DNA of 5,607 nucleotides. Origin: Actinomycetes bacterium. Its GTDB lineage: Bacteria > Actinomycetota > Acidimicrobiia > Acidimicrobiales > Microtrichaceae. The stretch is taken from NCBI GenBank assembly GCA_023392475.1, contig JAEVZA010000409.1, forward strand, positions 1 to 5,607, in the 5' to 3' direction. Within the stretch, counting starts at the first letter, position 1, and every line of letters starts with the position of its first letter. Below the pieces are notes generated by a model. That model saw nothing but the letters and a program-made list of their open reading frames with translations. It was not told where the DNA came from and searched no databases. Shown piece after piece: positions 1 to 4,846 of this stretch. The position numbers and the translations under genes were made by a program.

Positions 1-21
1 GTGCTGGACTGGCGGGCGTGA
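1..21 (+). CDS. C-terminal tail of an upstream gene (partial)
   Basis: Reading from base 1 in the first frame gives V-L-D-W-R-A followed by a TGA stop at 19-21. That stop overlaps the GTG start of the next gene in the arrangement GTGA, which is typical of translationally coupled genes in GC-rich actinobacteria. The same arrangement recurs at 4843-4846. Only six residues are visible, so no function can be assigned. The call rests on the overlap geometry alone; the frame could be open by chance. Confidence 0.4.
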   Translation: MLDWRA

Positions 22-1148
22 GCGGATCCGGGACCACCGCCGCCGCGGCCCGCGGCGTGACGATCGGCCCGGCGAGCACGCTCGTGCCCGGACCGGGGCT
101 GCCGCCGGGGCTGCGCATCGACGCGTCGAACAACAACGTTGACCTCGCCGTCCACGGCGACGAGATCTACCTGGCGTGGCGCACGGCGCCGGTGCACTTC
201 GCGCACGAGGACGCGGCGATCCACGTGGTGCGCGGCCGGCCGGGGGAGTGGCACCACGAGCTGACCATCGCCGTCGGCCAGGACGTGCGGGAGCCGCGCC
301 TCGTGAGCTGGCGGGGCCGGCTGCTCCTCTACTGGTTCACCGCGGGCGTGACCACGCTGCGCTTCGAGCCCGACCGGGTGTGGGTCACGGCGCGCACCGG
401 TCCGGGGCGGTGGCGCCCGCCGGAGTGCCTCTCCGGCCCCGACCACGTGGTGTGGCGCGTGCGCCCGGTCGGCGACCGGTTGCTGATGAGCCTCTACCGC
501 CACGCCGGCAGCCTCTACACGCGCCACCCCCGGCCGCTCTCGGTCGAGCTGTGGGCGTCGGACGACGGGTTCGACTGGGCGCCGCTCGACCCCGACCACC
601 CGGAGGTCCACCACGGCGGGGCCGAGGCCGACCTGCTGGACGTCGGCGACGGGTCGGTGGCGGTCGTCGTCCGCAAGGAGGGGCCGGCCGGCGGGTGGGG
701 CAGCGACATCGGCTGGGCCGACGCGGACGATCCGGGGTCCTGGCACCTGCGGCCCGATCCCCGGAAGCTCGACTCGCCGTTCCTCTTCAGCGAGCACGGC
801 CGGGTCCTGCTGGTGTGCCGCCGCCAGCTCGCGTTCGGCGGGCGCTTCGACCTCGGGTGGCGACGCGGCTCCGACGTGACGCGGACGAAGGCGTACCAGG
901 CGCTGTACTCGGCCACGCCCAAGCGGACCGCGCTGTACGAGGTGGACCACCGCGCCGGTGCCCTCACCCACCTCGGCGACCTGCCGTCGGCCGGCGACAC
1001 CGCGTTCGCCGGCGGCGTGCCCCTCGGCGACGGGCGCTGGCTCGTCGCGAACTACACGTCCCGGACGGACCGCGGCTGGTGGCCGTGGGCGTACGGCCAG
1101 CTGCGCCCGACCTCGCTCTACTCGCTCGAGGTCAGCGTCGAGGCGTGA
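18..1148 (+). CDS. Sialidase-like (BNR-type) beta-propeller protein, substrate unknown
   Basis: A 376-residue protein with the look of the sialidase/BNR-repeat or GH43-like propeller superfamily, as judged from memory of related actinobacterial hypotheticals. Visible landmarks are an N-terminal DASNNNVDL stretch (about 35-43) followed by EIYLAWRTAP. Next come VREPRL and LLLYWF, then an Asp-box-like S181-D-D-G-F-D-W187. A GGAEADLLDV segment (E203, D205) leads into VVVRKEG (R219, E221). Near the C-terminus are GDTAFAGGVPLGDGRWLVANYTS (about 326-348) and LYSLEV. Strand-sized blocks ending in W or Y recur along the chain, as expected for propeller blades. The N-terminus is Ala/Gly-rich, with no convincing signal peptide, lipobox or transmembrane segment, so it is probably cytoplasmic. 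The GTG start is chosen for its 4-base overlap with the upstream stop; no strong ribosome-binding site is seen. Hydrolase activity is not demonstrated: it may be catalytic or merely sugar-binding. Confidence 0.8.
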   Translation: MSGSGTTAAAARGVTIGPASTLVPGPGLPPGLRIDASNNNVDLAVHGDEIYLAWRTAPVHFAHEDAAIHVVRGRPGEWHHELTIAVGQDVREPRLVSWRGRLLLYWFTAGVTTLRFEPDRVWVTARTGPGRWRPPECLSGPDHVVWRVRPVGDRLLMSLYRHAGSLYTRHPRPLSVELWASDDGFDWAPLDPDHPEVHHGGAEADLLDVGDGSVAVVVRKEGPAGGWGSDIGWADADDPGSWHLRPDPRKLDSPFLFSEHGRVLLVCRRQLAFGGRFDLGWRRGSDVTRTKAYQALYSATPKRTALYEVDHRAGALTHLGDLPSAGDTAFAGGVPLGDGRWLVANYTSRTDRGWWPWAYGQLRPTSLYSLEVSVEA

Positions 1149-1638
1149 CCGGCGGGCCCGCCGGGACCCAGACGTACGAACCGTGCGACGCGGGCTCCAC
1201 GCGCACCTCGAGGCCCTCCGCCCAGCCGAGCCGGTCGAACGCGGTGCGAAGCGTCCGCATCGAGCGCTCGTTCGACGACGAGACGAAGAAGCGTCGCGGC
1301 CGGTCGCCGGCGCGGAACCCGTCGAGGTAGCCGGCCACGATGGCGGCGCCGACGCCGCCGCGGGCCCAGGGCTGCACGAAGTACTCGAGGTTGCGCGACA
1401 GCGGGTTGGGTCCGATGTAGCCGGCGCGGCGGCCGTCCACCTCGACGACGGCGACGGGCCGCCGAGTGGCGAGCAGCGCGCGCGCCGGCGCGATCCCGAG
1501 CTGCAGCGGCGCCTCCACCCAGTGGTACTGCGAGCCGATCTTCTCCGGGTCCAGCCCCACGGCGGCGAGCCACGGCAGGTCCGACCGCCGTGGTCCACGC
1601 AGCGCCACCCGGTGCTCCGGACGCGCGTCGTCGGCCAC
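1132..1638 (-). CDS. GNAT-family N-acetyltransferase
   Basis: A 168-residue protein if started at the GTG at 1638-1636. After an N-terminal VALRGPRRSDLPWL segment it carries the GNAT fold: a beta-hairpin (AVVEVDGRRAGYIGPNP), then strand 4 (LEYFV). Next is the acetyl-CoA pyrophosphate loop Q-P-W-A-R-G-G-V-G-A (the motif A R/Q-x-x-G-x-G/A pattern) and an alpha-helix (AIVAGYLDGF). The C-terminal motif B-like segment SSSNERSMRTLRTAFDRLGW matches the usual N..S......G[FW] pattern. It should transfer acetyl from acetyl-CoA to an unidentified amine; the substrate cannot be read from the sequence. An in-frame ATG at 1686-1684 would give 184 residues. I prefer GTG 1638 because a TACGGT hexamer sits 8 bases upstream and the extra 16 residues look non-domain. 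The 3' end overlaps the propeller gene tail-to-tail by 17 bases. Confidence 0.8.
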   Translation of the reverse strand: MADDARPEHRVALRGPRRSDLPWLAAVGLDPEKIGSQYHWVEAPLQLGIAPARALLATRRPVAVVEVDGRRAGYIGPNPLSRNLEYFVQPWARGGVGAAIVAGYLDGFRAGDRPRRFFVSSSNERSMRTLRTAFDRLGWAEGLEVRVEPASHGSYVWVPAGPPVTPRR

Positions 1639-1646
1639 GTCCGGCG

Positions 1647-1652
1647 ACCGTA
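1647..1652 (-). promoter_or_regulatory. Putative -10 box for the GNAT gene (leaderless)
   Basis: On the minus strand, TACGGT matches the actinobacterial -10 consensus TANNNT and lies 8 bases before the GTG at 1638. Transcription would therefore begin at, or one or two bases before, the start codon, giving a leaderless mRNA. A TAGACA (minus strand 1673-1668, 5 of 6 to TTGACA) lies 15 bases further upstream, a short spacer. No ribosome-binding site precedes the GTG, which is consistent with a leaderless mRNA. Confidence 0.45.
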
Positions 1653-1671
1653 CCCGCGCACCCACCCTGTC

Positions 1672-1677
1672 TACGCT
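1672..1677 (+). promoter_or_regulatory. Putative -10 box for the lipoprotein gene (leaderless)
   Basis: TACGCT matches TANNNT and ends exactly 7 bases before the ATG at 1685, placing the transcription start at or next to the A of the start codon. No convincing -35 hexamer is seen 16-18 bases upstream. A CGGAG lies only 2 bases before the ATG, too close to act as a normal Shine-Dalgarno. The box overlaps the TAGACA that could be the -35 of the opposing GNAT promoter. Confidence 0.5.
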
Positions 1678-1684
1678 CGGAGCC

Positions 1685-2314
1685 ATGTGGCGCACCCCGT
1701 TCCGGTCGGCCGTGTTGGGCGTGGGGGTGGTGGCCGTCGTGCTCGCGGCGGCGTCGTGCGGCGGCGACGACACCGCGGCCACGACGACGACGGGGAAGCT
1801 CCGGGCCACGACGACGACGGCACCCGGCACGACGTCGTCCACCGCGCCGACCGCGCCGACCCCGTCGACGGCACCGGGCACCCCCGCGCCGGGTGCGACG
1901 ACCACCAGCGTGCTCGAGGGCGTGCCCGGGACGACGCTGCCCGACGGCGACCAGGTCGGCTACCTGCGCTCCATCGACCTCGGGCAGGGCACGATCACGG
2001 TCGACCTGGCCGAGCTGCTGACCGGCCCCGCCGCGGTCGCCGCCGCCCGAGAGGACACGGGCCACGCCCTCACGGGTGATCCGCTGTACATCCGCAACCG
2101 CGACCCGAAGCTGTACACGATCCCGGTCGACCCGTCGGGGTCGTACGCCCTCATCTTCGCCGGTGCCGGCACCGGTCCGAGCTCGATCGGGCTGGAGGGC
2201 CTGGCGTCCGCGATCGGCGGCGACTGGGGCGGCATCAGCCGTCCGAACCCGCCCTTCAACCTGACCGTGCAGGACGGCCGGCTCACCGCCGCCGTCCAGA
2301 TGTCGGCGCCCTGA
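1685..2314 (+). CDS. Secreted lipoprotein with Thr/Pro-rich linker, function unknown
   Basis: A 209-residue protein. Residues 1-24 form a lipoprotein signal peptide: a short basic n-region (MWRTPFR), a hydrophobic core (AVLGVGVVAVVLAAA) and a lipobox-like A-A-S-C ending at Cys25, the predicted lipid-modified residue. Residues 28-75 are a low-complexity Thr/Ala/Pro/Ser/Gly linker, probably extended and possibly glycosylated. The C-terminal domain (about 87-209) begins GYLRSIDLGQGTITVDLAEL, followed by a GPAAVAAAREDTG helix and YIRNRDPKLYTIPVDP (135-150). I recall this VGYLxSID...DLA..LTG...YIRN.DPKL.T.PV pattern in actinobacterial hypothetical lipoproteins, where it has no established function. 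It would sit on the outer face of the membrane. The ATG start is supported by the signal peptide beginning there and by the TANNNT box 7 bases upstream. The longer upstream reading of the frame runs antisense through the GNAT gene and is not credible. Confidence 0.85.
   Translation: MWRTPFRSAVLGVGVVAVVLAAASCGGDDTAATTTTGKLRATTTTAPGTTSSTAPTAPTPSTAPGTPAPGATTTSVLEGVPGTTLPDGDQVGYLRSIDLGQGTITVDLAELLTGPAAVAAAREDTGHALTGDPLYIRNRDPKLYTIPVDPSGSYALIFAGAGTGPSSIGLEGLASAIGGDWGGISRPNPPFNLTVQDGRLTAAVQMSAP
1777..1820 (+). repeat. Two-copy 17-base direct repeat in the lipoprotein linker
   Basis: GGCCACGACGACGACGG occurs at 1777-1793 and again at 1804-1820, a spacing of 27 bases (nine codons, so in frame). Each copy encodes Ala-Thr-Thr-Thr-Thr inside the Thr-rich linker and contains ACG trinucleotide runs. 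Such tracts can expand or contract by slippage, changing linker length without breaking the frame. Confidence 0.7.
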
Positions 2315-2324
2315 CGCCGTCCCC

Positions 2325-2338
2325 CGGGCGGGTGCCCG
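2325..2338. terminator. Short stem-loop between convergent genes (weak terminator candidate)
   Basis: CGGGC-GGGT-GCCCG forms a perfect 5-bp G/C stem with a 4-base loop, filling most of the 24-base gap between the lipoprotein stop (2312-2314) and the serC stop (2341-2339). Its position suits a bidirectional terminator for the convergent genes. It lacks a T-tract on either side and the stem is short, so a chance palindrome in GC-rich DNA is quite possible. Confidence 0.3.
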
Positions 2339-3466
2339 TCAGGCCAGCCGCTCGACCACGTGGTCGATGCAGCGCGTGAGCGCGGCCACGTCGTCGGGCT
2401 CGATGGCCGGGAACAGCGCCACCCGCAGCTGGTTGCGGCCGAGCTTGCGGTACGGCTCGGTGTCGACGATCCCGTTCTCCCGGAGCACCTTCGCGACGGT
2501 GGCCGCGTCGACGGCGTCGTCGAAGTCGATCGTGGCCACGACGTGCGAGCGCTTCGCCGGGTCCTGCACGAACGGCGTGGCGTGCTCGTGCGCGTCGGCC
2601 CAGTCGTAGATCGCGGCGGCCGACCGGTCGCAGCGGCCGGCCGAGAACTCGAGCCCGCCGTTCTCGAGGATCCACATCACCTGCTCGGTGGCGAGGAAGA
2701 GCGTGGCCAGCGCCGGGGTGTTGTAGGTCTGGTCCTTGCGCGAGTTCTCGAGCGCGACGCCGAGGTCCAGGAACGCCGGCACCCACCGGTCACCGGCCGC
2801 GATGCGCTCGATCCGCTCGATCGCCGCGGGCGAGCACGCGGCGAGCCACAGGCCGCCGTCGGACGCGAGGCACTTCTGCGGGGCGAAGTAGTAGACGTCG
2901 ACCTGCGAGGCGTCGAAGCGCAGGCCGCCGGCCGCCGAGGTGGCATCGACGAGCACGAGCGAGCCGTCGTCCGCGCCGGCCGGGCGCTCGAGCGGCATCG
3001 CCACGCCGGTCGACGTCTCGTTGTGCGTGAGGCAGTAGGCGTCGATCCCGGCCGCGGCCTCGGCCAGCGGGTGGTCGCCCGGGTCGGCCGAGATGACCTG
3101 CGGCTCGTCGAGGAACGGCGCCGCCTTCGTGGCCGCGGCGAACTTCGACGAGAACTCGCCGAACGTGAGGTGCTGGCTCCGCCGCTCGACGAGGCCCGAC
3201 GTGGCGGCGTCCCAGAAGGCGGTGGTGCCGCCGTTGCCGAGCAGGACCTCGTAGCCGTCGGGCAGGGAGAGGAGCTCGGCGAGGCCGTTGCGGAGCTCGC
3301 TCACCTTGAACTGCACCGTGGCCTGGCGGTGGCTCGTGCCGAGGAAGTGCGGTGCGGAGCCGACGAGCATGTCGATCGCGTCGGGGCGGATCTTGGACGG
3401 ACCGCAGCCGAAGCGGCCGTCGTGGGGAAGGAGTTCGTCGGGGAGGGCGATGTCGGGGGTGCTCAC
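2339..3466 (-). CDS. serC: Phosphoserine aminotransferase (serine biosynthesis)
   Basis: A 375-residue cytoplasmic PLP enzyme, full length for the actinobacterial SerC type. It catalyses the glutamate-dependent conversion of 3-phosphohydroxypyruvate to phosphoserine, the second step of serine synthesis. Landmarks from a GTG start at 3466: DGRFGCGPSKIRPD (16-29), SHRQ (45-48) and GNGGTTAFWD (77-86, with Trp85 in the position that stacks on PLP in known SerC). HNETSTGV follows (148-155, Thr153), then LVDATSAAGG (172-181, Asp174 pairing with the PLP ring nitrogen) and YYFAPQKCLAS (Gln197, Lys198 as the Schiff-base lysine). A YNTPAL motif lies in the C-terminal half. All expected catalytic residues are present. 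GTG 3466 is chosen because homologues have a short leader before DGRFG. GTG 3472 adds two residues and is nearly as likely; a more distant ATG at 3520 is not. It is divergent from the other aminotransferase. Confidence 0.95.
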   Translation of the reverse strand: MSTPDIALPDELLPHDGRFGCGPSKIRPDAIDMLVGSAPHFLGTSHRQATVQFKVSELRNGLAELLSLPDGYEVLLGNGGTTAFWDAATSGLVERRSQHLTFGEFSSKFAAATKAAPFLDEPQVISADPGDHPLAEAAAGIDAYCLTHNETSTGVAMPLERPAGADDGSLVLVDATSAAGGLRFDASQVDVYYFAPQKCLASDGGLWLAACSPAAIERIERIAAGDRWVPAFLDLGVALENSRKDQTYNTPALATLFLATEQVMWILENGGLEFSAGRCDRSAAAIYDWADAHEHATPFVQDPAKRSHVVATIDFDDAVDAATVAKVLRENGIVDTEPYRKLGRNQLRVALFPAIEPDDVAALTRCIDHVVERLA

Positions 3467-3473
3467 GCCCACC

Positions 3474-3479
3474 AGTGTG
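3474..3479 (-). promoter_or_regulatory. Weak -10-like hexamer upstream of serC
   Basis: On the minus strand CACACT lies 7 bases before GTG 3466, the same spacing as the TANNNT boxes of the two + strand genes. It keeps the A at position 2 and T at position 6 but has C instead of T at position 1. No good -35 and no strong Shine-Dalgarno (only a GGTGGG) are seen. This is tentative. Confidence 0.25.
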
Positions 3480-3481
3480 TC

Positions 3482-3496
3482 GGCCCCGGCGGGGCC
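3482..3496. promoter_or_regulatory. Perfect 6-bp inverted repeat in the serC promoter region
   Basis: GGCCCC-GGC-GGGGCC is a perfect inverted repeat 15-30 bases upstream of the serC start. It would fall between the -35 and -10 regions of a serC promoter, a location that suits a repressor or MerR-like site. Because it is made only of G and C in very GC-rich DNA, chance is a real alternative. Confidence 0.25.
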
Positions 3497-3541
3497 CCTG
3501 CGACACGGTTGCCCGACCACCGGGGTCCTGTGCGTTCGGCG

Positions 3542-3564
3542 TGCTGAGCGTCACGTGCGCAGCA
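3542..3564. promoter_or_regulatory. Imperfect 23-base inverted repeat mid-way between serC and the aminotransferase gene
   Basis: TGCTGaGC and GCgCAGCA are arms with 7 of 8 positions complementary, separated by 7 bases, and the span includes a CACGTG hexamer (3552-3557). It is located 70-98 bases from each start codon in the 168-base divergent region, where an operator acting on both genes could lie. No regulator family is recognised from the motif. Confidence 0.3.
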
Positions 3565-3621
3565 GGATCTCCGTCCGGTGGGCGGGCCGGAACCCGTGCG
3601 GGGGGCCGGTCGGGCGACGGG

Positions 3622-3627
3622 TAGCGT
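3622..3627 (+). promoter_or_regulatory. Putative -10 box for the aminotransferase gene (leaderless)
   Basis: TAGCGT matches TANNNT and ends 7 bases before the ATG at 3635, exactly the spacing seen at the lipoprotein gene. No Shine-Dalgarno lies between the box and the ATG (TCGCGGC), which fits a leaderless transcript. No clear TTGACA-like -35 is visible. Confidence 0.5.
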
Positions 3628-3634
3628 TCGCGGC

Positions 3635-4846
3635 ATGACGACCACCTCCAGCACCGGCCGGATCGCCCGGCGCGTCGCCGCCATCGCCCCGTCGGCCACC
3701 CTCGCGGTGGACGCCAAGGCGAAGGCGCTGAAGGCGGCCGGCGAGCCCGTGATCGGGTTCGGGGCGGGTGAGCCCGACTTCCCCACGCCCGAGGCGATCG
3801 TGGCCGCGGCCGTGGAGGCCTGCGCCGATCCCCGCAACCACCGCTACACGCCCGCCGCCGGCCTGCCCGAGCTGCGGGAGGCGATCGCCGCCAAGACCGT
3901 CCGGGACTCGGGCGTGTCCGTGGAGCCGTCGAGCGTCGTCGTCACGAACGGCGGTAAGCAGGCCGTGTACGAGGCGATCCTCGCCATCGTCGACGACGGC
4001 GACGAGGTGCTGCTGCCCGCGCCGTACTGGACGACGTACCCCGAGCCGATCCGCCTCGCCGGCGGCACGCCGGTCGTGCTCCCCACCACCGAGGACACCG
4101 ACTTCCGCGTGACGGTGGACCAGATCGAGGCGGCCCGCACCGAGCGGACGAAGGCGCTGCTGTTCGTGTCGCCGTCGAACCCGACCGGCGCCGTCTACCC
4201 GCGTGACGAGATCGAGGCCATCGGCCGCTGGGCGCTCGAACACGGGATCGTGGTCGTCACCGACGAGATCTACGAGCACCTCACCTACGACGGCCACGAG
4301 CACCACTCGATCCTGGCCGTCGTGCCCGAGCTCGCCGACCAGTGCATCGTGCTGAACGGCGTCGCCAAGACCTACGCCATGACCGGCTGGCGGGTCGGCT
4401 GGCTCATCGCGCCGCCCGACGTCGTCAAGGCGGTGTCGAACCTCCAGAGCCACCTGAGCTCCAACGTCGCGAACGTCTCCCAACGGGCGGCGCTGGCCGC
4501 GGTGTCGGGGGACCTGACCGCGGTGGAGGCGATGCGGGCGGTGTTCGACCGCCGCCGACGGGTGATGCACGGCATGTTCTCCGACATCCCCGGCGTCACC
4601 TGCATGGTGCCGCAGGGCGCGTTCTACGCCTTCCCGAACCTCAGCGGGCTGCTCGGCCGGGACCTCGGCGGGCGCACCGCGTCGACCACGCTCGAGCTCG
4701 CGGACCTGGTCCTCGAGGAGGCGAAGGTCGCCTTCGTGCCGGGCGAGGCGTTCGACGCGCCCGGGTACGGCCGGTTCGCGTTCGCCCTCGGCGACGAGGA
4801 CCTCGAGGAGGGCATCGCCCGGATCCAGCGCCTGGTCGCGGGGTGA
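3635..4846 (+). CDS. aspC: Class I PLP-dependent aminotransferase, probable aspartate transaminase
   Basis: A 403-residue cytoplasmic fold-type I aminotransferase resembling the bacterial Ib aspartate transaminase group, which interconverts aspartate/2-oxoglutarate and oxaloacetate/glutamate. Motifs in order: VIGFGAGEPDFPTP (39-52), the NGGKQAVYEAI helix, PAPYWTTYPE, SPSNPTGAVYP with Asn182 in the PLP-binding NPTG, and VVTDEIYEHLTYDG (Asp210 to the ring nitrogen, Tyr213 to PLP O3'). NGVAKTYAMTGWRVGW follows with Lys245 as the Schiff-base lysine, and then GRFAFALG with Arg380 as the substrate carboxylate-binding arginine. Length is normal for the family and no key residue is missing. The ATG at 3635 is chosen because VAAIAPSATLAVDAKAKAL is the usual family N-terminus and a TANNNT box sits 7 bases upstream. 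An in-frame ATG at 3578 would add 19 non-family residues. Related enzymes of this group can also accept aromatic amino acids or prephenate, so exact substrate is less certain than family. Confidence 0.9.
   Translation: MTTTSSTGRIARRVAAIAPSATLAVDAKAKALKAAGEPVIGFGAGEPDFPTPEAIVAAAVEACADPRNHRYTPAAGLPELREAIAAKTVRDSGVSVEPSSVVVTNGGKQAVYEAILAIVDDGDEVLLPAPYWTTYPEPIRLAGGTPVVLPTTEDTDFRVTVDQIEAARTERTKALLFVSPSNPTGAVYPRDEIEAIGRWALEHGIVVVTDEIYEHLTYDGHEHHSILAVVPELADQCIVLNGVAKTYAMTGWRVGWLIAPPDVVKAVSNLQSHLSSNVANVSQRAALAAVSGDLTAVEAMRAVFDRRRRVMHGMFSDIPGVTCMVPQGAFYAFPNLSGLLGRDLGGRTASTTLELADLVLEEAKVAFVPGEAFDAPGYGRFAFALGDEDLEEGIARIQRLVAG

Noticed and set aside
176..1330. 384-residue + strand frame overlapping the propeller gene
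   Set aside because: Alternate frame made almost entirely of Arg, Ala, Pro and Gly. It runs across the end of the propeller gene into the antisense of the GNAT gene.
1639..1905. N-terminal extension of the GNAT frame back to 1905
   Set aside because: The added residues are Val/Ala/Pro low-complexity sequence antisense to the lipoprotein signal peptide and linker. The GNAT domain begins only after about base 1610.
1118..2065. 315-residue - strand frame over the GNAT and lipoprotein genes
   Set aside because: Its Arg/Gly/Ala-rich sequence carries no acetyltransferase motif; the GNAT motifs are in a different frame.
2360..3547. 395-residue open frame on the + strand through serC
   Set aside because: It is wholly antisense to serC, is dominated by Arg/Gly/Val/Glu as expected for the reverse of GC-rich coding DNA, and shows no motif, whereas serC has every catalytic residue.
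3552..3557. CACGTG as a stand-alone regulatory site
   Set aside because: A single 6-base palindrome in GC-rich DNA is expected by chance; mentioned only as part of the larger inverted repeat.
3551..4570. 339-residue open frame on the - strand through the aminotransferase gene
   Set aside because: Antisense shadow in GC-rich DNA, with His/Arg/Gly/Asp/Val-biased composition and no recognisable domain; the + strand frame is a complete aminotransferase.
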